Of a stretch of DNA of 34,676 nt, positions 17,343-26,630 are shown one piece after another. Each line of letters begins with the position of its first letter. Position 1 is the stretch's first letter. This DNA is from Thioalkalivibrio sp. (GTDB taxonomy: Bacteria; Pseudomonadota; Gammaproteobacteria; Ectothiorhodospirales; Ectothiorhodospiraceae): NCBI GenBank assembly GCA_007120155.1, contig SKOF01000185.1, positions 1 through 34,676 of the forward strand. The letters are read 5' to 3'. The notes beneath the pieces were generated by a model. It saw only the letters and a program-made list of their open reading frames with translations. It searched no databases and was not told where the DNA came from. The translations under genes and the position numbers were made by a program.

Positions 17343-18460
17343 GAGACCAGCACCTTGTCCAGGGCGTCGATAAAACGCCGGTTCTCATGCTCCCGGCCCA
17401 CCGTGACGCGCAGATGGTTGGGGAGGCCGTACCCGGCAATGGGACGCACGATCACCCCTTCGCGCAACAGGGCATCATAGACCGCAGCCGCCTCGCGCCC
17501 CACGTCGATGGACAGGAAATTACCCACCGACGGTATGAATCCGAGTCCCCGCTGCCCGCAGGCGGCGGTCAGTTGGTGCAGGCCCTCGCGGTTGACCTGT
17601 ACGCTCCGGTGCACGTGATCGGTATCGTCCAGCGCCGCAAGCGCGGCCGCCTGGGCGAGACTGTTGGTATTGAAGGGCTGGCGCACCCGGTTGAGGATGT
17701 CCGCCACGGCCTCGCCGGACACCCCGTATCCGATGCGCAACCCTGCGAGCCCGTGGATCTTCGAGAACGTGCGGGTCACGATCAGGTTGGGGAATGCATC
17801 CAGCCAGCGGGTGGCATCCGGGTAACCGTCTGCCACCACGTACTCGAAATACGCCTCGTCCATGACCACCAGGGTATCGTCCGGCACGCGCTTCAGGAAT
17901 GCGTGCACCGAGGCCTCGTCCAGCCACGTGCCGGTGGGATTGTTGGGATTGGCCACGAACACCACCCGCGTATCCCCGTCGATGAGCGCCGCCATGGCGT
18001 CCAGATCATGGCCCCAGGGCATGGCGTGATCGCGTCCGTTGGCCGCTGCCACCCGCGCCTCGGCGCCCACCGCCTGCACCACGATCGGGTAGACCGCAAA
18101 GGCATGCGCGCTGAATACCGCATTGCGCCCCGGACCCAGGTAGGCGCGCGCAATCAGTTCAAGGATTTCATTGGAGCCATTGCCCAGGGTGATGCGCGTG
18201 GCGTCCATGTTCAGATACCCGGCCAGGCGTCGCTTAAGGACGAAGCCGTTACCGTCCGGGTAGAGAGACACGCCTGACAATTGCGTCCGTACTGCGTCCA
18301 GCGCACGGGCGCTGGGCCCCAGCGGATTCTCGTTGGAAGCGAGCTTGATGCTCTCCCGAATCCCCAGCTCACGCTCCAGCTCGTCGATGGGCTTGCCGGG
18401 CTGGTACGGTGTCAGATTCTGCACCCCGGTCAGCGCCAGGGCCCGATAATCACAACTCAT
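17339..18460 (-). CDS. hisC: HisC-family aminotransferase
   Basis: This 373-residue class I/II PLP aminotransferase is of the histidinol-phosphate type (IKLASNENPLGPS, FVANPNNPTGTWL, MDEAYFEY). The cofactor lysine is K234 in TRTFSKIHGLAGLRIGYG. Family members also accept aromatic amino acids. Lying between pheA and tyrA, it probably transaminates phenylpyruvate, 4-hydroxyphenylpyruvate or prephenate here, perhaps in addition to histidine synthesis. No other his gene is nearby. Confidence 0.92.
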   Translation of the reverse strand: MSCDYRALALTGVQNLTPYQPGKPIDELERELGIRESIKLASNENPLGPSARALDAVRTQLSGVSLYPDGNGFVLKRRLAGYLNMDATRITLGNGSNEILELIARAYLGPGRNAVFSAHAFAVYPIVVQAVGAEARVAAANGRDHAMPWGHDLDAMAALIDGDTRVVFVANPNNPTGTWLDEASVHAFLKRVPDDTLVVMDEAYFEYVVADGYPDATRWLDAFPNLIVTRTFSKIHGLAGLRIGYGVSGEAVADILNRVRQPFNTNSLAQAAALAALDDTDHVHRSVQVNREGLHQLTAACGQRGLGFIPSVGNFLSIDVGREAAAVYDALLREGVIVRPIAGYGLPNHLRVTVGREHENRRFIDALDKVLVS

Positions 18461-18467
18461 GGAACGT

Positions 18468-18542
18468 GTCCGTTGTCAGTGGTCAGTGGTCCGTCGCAGG
18501 GGTCCGGTCTTTACAACTGACGACCGACCACTGACAACGGAC
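18468..18542. repeat. GTCAGTGGTC-type inverted repeat between pheA and hisC
   Basis: GTCCGTTGTCAGTGGTC (18468-18484) is repeated in perfect inversion at 18526-18542, with partial homology continuing inward. The element fills nearly the whole 87-base gap between pheA and hisC, and the message could form a 17-bp stem just before the hisC start. Confidence 0.7.
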
Positions 18543-18547
18543 GGCTC

Positions 18548-19636
18548 TTAGAGTACCGCGCGCGGATAGGATCCCAGGACCTTGACCAGGTCCGCCTCCT
18601 TGCGCACCGCCTCGATGGCCTTTCTCACCTTGTCGTCGTTCTCGTGGCCTTCCACATCGATGAAGAACACGTAATCCCAGTTCACGCAATGGGAAGGACG
18701 GGATTCGATGCGCGTCAGGCTGACGTCGGCGCGGGCAAATGGTTCCAGCAGACGGAACAGCGAGCCCGGGCGGTTGCTGGTTGAAAGCAGCAGGGAGGTC
18801 TTGTCCTGGCCGGACGGCCCGCTGGCGTTCGGGCCGATCACCAGAAAGCGGGTGGTGTTGTCCGGGGAATCCTCGATATTGGCATTGATCGTATGCAGCC
18901 CATAGCGTTCCGCCGCCGCCTCGCTGGCGATGGCCGCGACACCCTTCTCCTGGGCCGCACGCCTGGCCGCGGCCGCGTTGCTGCTCACCGGAATCCGCTC
19001 GGCCTGGGGGAGGTTCGCATCCAGCCACTCGCGGCACTGGGCCAGGGATTGCTGATGGGAATACACCCGCTCGATCCGGATTCGCTCCATGGGTTCGGCG
19101 GCCAGCAGCTGATGATGGATGCGAAGGGCCACCTCGCCGCAGATGCTCAGCGGCGACTGCATGAACCGATCCAGTGTGTGAGTCACCACGCCTTCCGCGG
19201 AATTCTCCACCGGCACTACCCCGTAGTGTGCGGCACCGGACTCCACCTCGCGAAAGACCTCGTCGATGGCGCCGAGCGGCACGGTGGTTACCGAATGACC
19301 GAAGTGCTTGAGCGCCGCGGCTTGGGTGAACGTGCCTTCCGGTCCGAGAAAGGCCACCTTGAGGGGCTCTTCCAGGGCGAGGCAGGCGGACATGATCTCC
19401 CGGAACAGTCTCCCCATCTCTTCGTCATCCAGCGGGCCCGGGTTCATCTCCTGAATCCGGCGCAGGATCCGGGCCTCCCGATCCGGTCGATAGAACTCGG
19501 CCCGGGGATCACCGGCGCGCTTGACCCCGGCCACCGCCTGTGCGCAACGGGCACGCTCGCTGATGAGCTTCACCAACTGCTCATCCAGGGCATCGATACG
19601 CGCCCGGATGGTTTCCAGTGAATCCTGTCCGCTCAT
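18548..19636 (-). CDS. pheA: Bifunctional chorismate mutase / prephenate dehydratase
   Basis: The 362-residue P-protein carries an N-terminal AroQ chorismate mutase domain (ETIRARIDALDEQLVKLISE, about residues 1-90). The prephenate dehydratase domain follows, beginning VAFLGPEGTFTQAAALKHFG, with the catalytic-site VENSAEGVVTHTLD and the later NTTRFLVIG. It ends in an ACT regulatory domain from about residue 275 with NRPGSLFRLLEPFA and the phenylalanine-binding ESRP motif. It makes phenylpyruvate from chorismate and is expected to be feedback-inhibited by phenylalanine. It begins 6 bases after serA. Confidence 0.96.
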   Translation of the reverse strand: MSGQDSLETIRARIDALDEQLVKLISERARCAQAVAGVKRAGDPRAEFYRPDREARILRRIQEMNPGPLDDEEMGRLFREIMSACLALEEPLKVAFLGPEGTFTQAAALKHFGHSVTTVPLGAIDEVFREVESGAAHYGVVPVENSAEGVVTHTLDRFMQSPLSICGEVALRIHHQLLAAEPMERIRIERVYSHQQSLAQCREWLDANLPQAERIPVSSNAAAARRAAQEKGVAAIASEAAAERYGLHTINANIEDSPDNTTRFLVIGPNASGPSGQDKTSLLLSTSNRPGSLFRLLEPFARADVSLTRIESRPSHCVNWDYVFFIDVEGHENDDKVRKAIEAVRKEADLVKVLGSYPRAVL

Positions 19637-19642
19637 GAGTCT

Positions 19643-20806
19643 CTACAACACCCGCACTCGCAGTACGCCGTCGATAGCGTTCAGCTCCCTTGCCGCATCT
19701 TCGGTGATCTCGCCTTCCACGTCCATGATGCTGTAGGCGATGGTACCCCGTGACTCGTTCACCATGTGCACGATGTTCAGTCCGGCCTTGCCCAGGATAT
19801 GAGACATCTGCCCCACCATGTCCGGCATGTTGCGGTTGACCACCGTCACGCGCAGGTCCCCCGCACGCGGCAGATAGACCTCCGGCAGGTTGACGGAATT
19901 GCGCACGTTGCCGTTCTCCAGGTACTCGCGAAGCTGCTCGGCCACGATCACGGCGCAATTCTCCTCCGCCTCGCGGGTGGAGGCACCCAGGTGCGGCAGC
20001 GCCACCACCTTCGGATGGGCCATCAGCAGGGGGCTCGGGAAATCACAGATATAGGCGTGCAATCTGCCGGTATCGAGTGCCCGGCAGGCGGCCTCATCAT
20101 CGACGATCCCCGAGCGGGCGAAATTTAGCAGCACCGCCCCCGGCTTCATGCGCTCAAGGCGGTCGGCGTTGATCATGTTGCGGGTAGCGTCCACCAGGGG
20201 CACGTGGAAGGTGACGAAATCCGCCCGGGACAGAAGTTCATCCACATTGGAGGCGTGCTGCACTTCGGAGGAGAGTTGCCAGGCGCGCCGCACGGTGATC
20301 TTCGGATCATAGCCGATCACCTGCATGCCCAGTGCCCGCGCGGCATTGGCGATCTGCACGCCGATGGCACCGAGCCCGATCACGCCCAGGGTGCGCCCCG
20401 GAAGCTCGAAGCCCACAAATTTCTTCTTGCCGGCCTCCATCTGCTGTTCGAGATCCGCCGCCGACGCATCCAGGCCGCGGGTGTAGTCCCAGGCCCCGCA
20501 CAGATTGCGCGCAGCGATCAGCATACCCGCCACCACCAGCTCCTTGACCGCGTTGGCATTTGCTCCCGGTGCATTGAATACCGCCACGCCCCGCTCGCTC
20601 AGTTCCGCCACCGGGATGTTGTTTACACCGGCACCGGCCCGCCCCACGGCCTTGAGTTCATCGGGCAGCTTCATGGAATGCATATTGTGGGAACGCACCA
20701 GGATTGCATCCGGGTGGGTCAGCTCCGACGCAATCTCGTAATGGTCCCGGGGGAAGCAGTCGAGCCCCTTCACGGAGATGTTGTTCAGGGTCAGAATCTT
20801 GTACAT
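19643..20806 (-). CDS. serA: D-3-phosphoglycerate dehydrogenase
   Basis: SerA starts serine synthesis by oxidising 3-phosphoglycerate. The 387-residue protein has the D-isomer 2-hydroxyacid dehydrogenase pattern: VGRAGAGVNNIP, NAPGANANAVKELV, the NAD-binding GVIGLGAIGVQIAN and the catalytic-acid histidine in VALPHLGASTREAEEN. A C-terminal ACT domain (about 315-387, MVGQMSHILGKAGLNIVHM) suggests serine feedback control. The order serC-serA-pheA couples serine and aromatic synthesis. Confidence 0.94.
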   Translation of the reverse strand: MYKILTLNNISVKGLDCFPRDHYEIASELTHPDAILVRSHNMHSMKLPDELKAVGRAGAGVNNIPVAELSERGVAVFNAPGANANAVKELVVAGMLIAARNLCGAWDYTRGLDASAADLEQQMEAGKKKFVGFELPGRTLGVIGLGAIGVQIANAARALGMQVIGYDPKITVRRAWQLSSEVQHASNVDELLSRADFVTFHVPLVDATRNMINADRLERMKPGAVLLNFARSGIVDDEAACRALDTGRLHAYICDFPSPLLMAHPKVVALPHLGASTREAEENCAVIVAEQLREYLENGNVRNSVNLPEVYLPRAGDLRVTVVNRNMPDMVGQMSHILGKAGLNIVHMVNESRGTIAYSIMDVEGEITEDAARELNAIDGVLRVRVL

Positions 20807-20833
20807 GGTCAGTGCGCCTTGAAATTCTTGTTG

Positions 20834-20987
20834 GCCACAGAGGTCACAGAGATAGGAACATTAACCGATTTACTTTGCGCCTTCGTGGCCCTGCGAGAGA
20901 AATGCTCCCTCCAGCCTGGGAACAGGGCTGTCGCCAAGGCGCAAAGAAGAAGACCGTCAATGCTTGTTTCTCTGTGACCTCTGTGGC
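20834..20987. repeat. Nested inverted-repeat element (CACAGAGGTCACAGAG type)
   Basis: The 190-base serC-serA gap contains a 19-bp perfect inverted repeat (20834-20852 and 20969-20987, GCCACAGAGGTCACAGAGA). Inside it is a second 11-bp perfect pair (20873-20883 and 20936-20946, CTTTGCGCCTT). It has no coding capacity. The compact, nested palindromic form is that of a MITE-like or REP-like element, and a decayed relative lies at 1873-1981. Confidence 0.75.
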
Positions 20988-20996
20988 AGAAATTCC

Positions 20997-22079
20997 TTAA
21001 CCTTTACGTTGTTCGAATTCCGCCATGAAGTCCACCAGCGCGCTCACGCCAGCCTCGGGCATGGCGTTATAGATGCTGGCGCGCATGCCGCCCACGGAGC
21101 GATGGCCCTTGAGTGTGGTCAGGCCCAGGGCCGCGGCTTCCTTCAAGAACTCGGCGTCCAGCTCGGGATTGGCGAGGGTGAAGGGTACGTTCATCCACGA
21201 ACGGCAGGCCGGATCCACTGGATTGCTGTAGAAATCAGAGCCGTCGATGGCGGCGTAGAGCTTCTCCGCCTTGCGCCGGTTGATCCGCGCCATGGCCTCG
21301 AGACCGCCCATATCCAGCAGCCACTTGAACACCAGCCCCGCCAGATACCAGCCGTAGGTGGGCGGCGTGTTGTACATGGAGCCGCTTTCCGCGTGGGTCT
21401 TGTAGTCGAACATGGTGGGCGTGCCCGATACGGTTTCCCCGATCAGGTCCTCGCGCACGATGGCGATGGTCAGCCCCGCCGGCCCGATATTCTTCTGGGC
21501 ACCGGCATAGATGACCCCGTAGCGGGACACATCCACCGGACGCGACAGGATGGTCGAGGACATGTCCGCCACCAGGGGCACGTCACCCGTGTCCGGGATC
21601 CAGTGAAACTCCACACCGCCGATGGTTTCGTTGGGGGTGTAGTGCAGGTAGGCGGCGTCATCGGCGCACCGCCAGGACTCGAAGGCGGGGATGGCATTGA
21701 AACCGCTGTCCTCACCCGTCGCCACCACATTCACGTCAGCGAACCTGCGGGCCTCGGCAATGGCCTTCCTGGACCAGGCTCCCGTATTGACGTAATCGAC
21801 GCGCGTTCTGCCGCGCAGCAGGTTCATGGGCACCATGGCGAACTGGGCCGACGCGCCGCCCTGCAGGAACAGGACCTTGTAATTGTCGGGGATACCCATC
21901 AGCACGCGCAGGTCGCGCTCGGCGGATTCGGCGATGGACATGAAGGCTTTGCCCCGGTGACTCATCTCCATGACAGACATGCCGGTACCGTTCCAGTCCA
22001 ACATCTCGTCCCTGGCCTGCTCGAGCACCGGCTCGGGCAACATGGCGGGACCTGCACTGAAATTGAACACGCGTGTCAT
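20997..22079 (-). CDS. serC: Phosphoserine aminotransferase
   Basis: SerC (360 residues, family length) transaminates 3-phosphohydroxypyruvate and also serves pyridoxine synthesis. VFNFSAGPAMLPEPVLE at the N-terminus, FLQGGASAQFAMVPMNLL, ADMSSTILSRPVDV and the PLP lysine K196 in IYAGAQKNIGPAGL are all diagnostic. The C-terminal GHRSVGGMRASIYNAMP closes the family pattern. GAGG lies just upstream of the ATG. Located between gyrA and serA on the same strand. Confidence 0.97.
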   Translation of the reverse strand: MTRVFNFSAGPAMLPEPVLEQARDEMLDWNGTGMSVMEMSHRGKAFMSIAESAERDLRVLMGIPDNYKVLFLQGGASAQFAMVPMNLLRGRTRVDYVNTGAWSRKAIAEARRFADVNVVATGEDSGFNAIPAFESWRCADDAAYLHYTPNETIGGVEFHWIPDTGDVPLVADMSSTILSRPVDVSRYGVIYAGAQKNIGPAGLTIAIVREDLIGETVSGTPTMFDYKTHAESGSMYNTPPTYGWYLAGLVFKWLLDMGGLEAMARINRRKAEKLYAAIDGSDFYSNPVDPACRSWMNVPFTLANPELDAEFLKEAAALGLTTLKGHRSVGGMRASIYNAMPEAGVSALVDFMAEFEQRKG

Positions 22080-22149
22080 GGGGGCCTCGATTTGTTGTTC
22101 ACTGTGGTTGTCTGGAAATCCGTCAGGTTTGCAGGGTTGCTGGCCCGGT

Positions 22150-22184
22150 GCAGGTTGGGGTGAGTGCAGCGAACCCCAACCTGC
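22150..22184. repeat. REP-like hairpin between gyrA and serC
   Basis: GCAGGTTGGGGT (22150-22161) pairs perfectly with ACCCCAACCTGC (22173-22184) across an 11-base loop. The core, GGTTGGGGTGAG...AGCGAACCCCAAC, belongs to the same repeat family as the two arms at 32525-32610. It begins 13 bases past the gyrA stop and could also slow or end gyrA transcription, but has no T-run. Confidence 0.7.
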
Positions 22185-22196
22185 GGGCTACAGGTA

Positions 22197-24791
<2,595 letters not shown>

Positions 24792-24833
24792 GCCGGGGCA
24801 CACCCTCATCTATGGGGGATTGGCAAAGGGAAA

Positions 24834-24863
24834 ATCATACCACGACCCCGGGGTCGGGGTCGA
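24834..24863 (-). promoter_or_regulatory. Candidate gyrA promoter with palindromic spacer
   Basis: On the minus strand TCGACC (24863-24858) and TATGAT (24839-24834) are 18 bases apart, about 43 bases before the gyrA ATG. The spacer holds the perfect 14-bp palindrome CGACCCCGGGGTCG (24843-24856), which could be an operator or a supercoiling-sensitive GC block. The -10 is good; the -35 matches at 4 of 6. Confidence 0.4.
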
Positions 24864-24897
24864 TCGAGATCAGGGCGCAGACGGGCTCTCAGGCACT

Positions 24898-25007
24898 CTC
24901 ATGAGGTGAGAAGTGAGAATCGGGAAGTGGGAAGAAACTTCAAAACCCCACCAAGCCGTCTGTCTCGCGGTTTCGCACTTCCCGATTCTCACTTCTCACT
25001 TCATGAG
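24898..25007. repeat. 32-bp inverted repeat (GTGAGAATCGGGAAGTG type)
   Basis: Arms at 24898-24929 and 24976-25007 are inverted copies with one mismatch in 32. The 46-base spacer shows no genes. The right arm overlaps the 3' end of mtnA and contributes its last codons and stop. Each arm is itself a repetition of GTGAGAA/GTGAGAAT words. It lies between mtnA and the gyrA promoter. Confidence 0.8.
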
Positions 25008-26036
25008 GGCCGTCATTTTGGCCCGATCCGGCCTCTCCACCACCCCCTTTTCCGTGACGATGGCATCGATCAGCTCTGCCGGGGTGACGTCAAAGGCCGG
25101 ATTCCAGGCGCCGGCCCCTTCCGCCGCCACGGGCTGTCCGCCCAGGCTCAGGACTTCCGACGCATCGCGCTCCTCGATGGGGATGCCGGCGCCGTCGGGT
25201 GTCTCCATGTCGATGGTGGAAGTGGGGGCCACCACCATGAAACGCACGCCGTGGTGACGGGCCAGTACGGCCAGGGGATACGTGCCTATCTTGTTGGCGG
25301 TGTCGCCATTGGCGGCGATCCGGTCGGCGCCCACCACCACCCAGCCCACGCACCCCCGGCGCATGAGGCTGGCGGCGGCGCCCTCGCAGACCAGATCCAC
25401 CGGTATGCCGTCCTGTACCAGTTCCCAGGCGGTGAGCCGGGCACCCTGCAGCCACGGGCGCGTTTCGTCGGCGTACACCTTGTCGATGTGCCCCGCAGCG
25501 AACGCGCTGCGTATGACACCAAGGGCGGTGCCGTAACCGCCGGTCGCCAGGGAACCCGTATTGCAATGGGTGAGCACGGCCCCGGCCGGCCCCATCAATG
25601 CTGCCCCCAGTTCACCCATACGCCGGTTGGCGGCCAGATCCTCTTCATGAATCCGCCGCGCTTCCGCCTCCAGGGCGGCCGGCAGATCCATGCCACCTGC
25701 CTCGATGACCCGCTCCATCCGGCCCAGGGCCCAGAACAGGTTGACCGCCGTGGGGCGGGCCGCGGCCAGGCGCTCCATGGCGGGTTCGAGGACCTTCAGC
25801 CAGTCGCGGGTATCCGCGGGTGCGGCGCGGGCCGCCATGGCCACGCCGTAGGCCGCCGTGATGCCGATGGCCGGGGCTCCGCGCACCACCATGTCCCGGA
25901 TGGCGGAGGCCGCCGCTGCCGCGTCCGGTATGTCCAGGTACACGCTCTCGCCGGGCAGGCGCCGCTGATCCAGCAGACGCAGGTGGTCGCCGGTCCACTG
26001 CACGGCGCGTACGGTGTCGTGGGTCACTCGGTTCAT
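24996..26036 (-). CDS. mtnA: S-methyl-5-thioribose-1-phosphate isomerase
   Basis: MtnA converts methylthioribose-1-phosphate to the ribulose form in methionine salvage. The 346-residue protein contains RGAPAIGITAAYGVAMAA, the catalytic Cys158 in LTHCNTGSLATGGYGTA, DETRPWLQGARLTAWEL and the catalytic Asp238 in VVVGADRIAANGDTANKIGT. Length and order fit the family. Its stop codon and final residues lie in the right arm of an inverted repeat, so the C-terminal tail (TALMK) is probably repeat-derived. mtnA upstream of gyrA is a common gammaproteobacterial order. No other methionine-salvage gene is in the window. Confidence 0.95.
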   Translation of the reverse strand: MNRVTHDTVRAVQWTGDHLRLLDQRRLPGESVYLDIPDAAAAASAIRDMVVRGAPAIGITAAYGVAMAARAAPADTRDWLKVLEPAMERLAAARPTAVNLFWALGRMERVIEAGGMDLPAALEAEARRIHEEDLAANRRMGELGAALMGPAGAVLTHCNTGSLATGGYGTALGVIRSAFAAGHIDKVYADETRPWLQGARLTAWELVQDGIPVDLVCEGAAASLMRRGCVGWVVVGADRIAANGDTANKIGTYPLAVLARHHGVRFMVVAPTSTIDMETPDGAGIPIEERDASEVLSLGGQPVAAEGAGAWNPAFDVTPAELIDAIVTEKGVVERPDRAKMTALMK

Positions 26037-26102
26037 GGGCGGCGATTGTACGCTTCGGCCCCACCCCTAGAAACCGTAATGCCCGGGAAATCGGTGTTAT
26101 AA

Positions 26103-26444
26103 GTGACGAGTACACCCCTCTTCACCCGGAGCATGCCATGGAAACCCCGGGTGGTGTTCGGCATCGGTTACGGGGACGATCTGGCCCGCGCCCGGGATCT
26201 GATCCTGGAGATCGTGGAGGCGGACGAACGCATTCTGAAAGACCCTGCTCCCGCCGTGGTGCTGGCCGACCTGGCCGACAGCAGCGTCAACATCGCAGTG
26301 CGCCCGTGGGTCAGCAGCGGCGACTTCTGGCCCGTGCGCGCCGACCTGCTGGAGAAGATCAAGGCCGCTTTCGACAGCAACGGAATCAACATCCCCTATC
26401 CGCAGCGCGACGTACACCTGTACCAGGTCAGCGCACCCGGTTGA
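26103..26444 (+). pseudogene. Orphan C-terminal domain of an MscS-type channel
   Basis: The frame encodes the cytoplasmic C-terminal region of small-conductance mechanosensitive channels: VVFGIGYGDDLARARDLI, then ADERILKDPAPAVVL, DSSVNIAVRPWV and NGINIPYPQRDVHLYQV. This parallels the E. coli MscS end (ILKD, SSIN, FPYPQMDV). The channel's membrane helices and beta domain are absent; only about 100 bases lie between this and mtnA. Starts could be GTG 26103 or ATG 26133, both without a good ribosome site. The reading frame is undamaged, so it is either a recent deletion remnant or a retained soluble domain. I label it a gene fragment. Confidence 0.7.
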
Positions 26445-26523
26445 GAACGGCAAGATACCGAACGTCTCCGGTGGCCAGGGATGGTCCACGTGCGTCACCC
26501 GCGCTCGCCCCGAACACCGGCGC

Positions 26524-26552
26524 TTGATCGATCTGCATTTCCGCCTTATGTT
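26524..26552 (+). promoter_or_regulatory. Candidate promoter of the Rhs locus
   Basis: TTGATC (26524-26529) and TATGTT (26547-26552) are separated by exactly 17 bases, 78 bases before the Rhs ATG, in a 186-base gene-free gap. AGGGAG at 26619-26624 gives a good ribosome site for that ATG. Confidence 0.45.
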
Positions 26553-26630
26553 GCTCACAGGCGTCAGGGAGCGACGAGATTATCCGGCACCCTGGCTGTC
26601 ATGGATGACTATCAGATCAGGGAGCCGATC

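Noticed and set aside
20704..21000. 98-codon plus-strand frame covering the serC-serA repeat
   Set aside because: It is made of repeat sequence and antisense serA; no supporting features.
24881..25010. CRISPR-like repetition near the mtnA end
   Set aside because: The repeats are inverted, only two arms exist, and there are no regularly spaced direct repeats or cas genes.
26481..26630. Earlier start of the Rhs shell protein at 26481
   Set aside because: The added 50 residues show no features and would bury the signal peptide; ATG 26631 has a good ribosome site.
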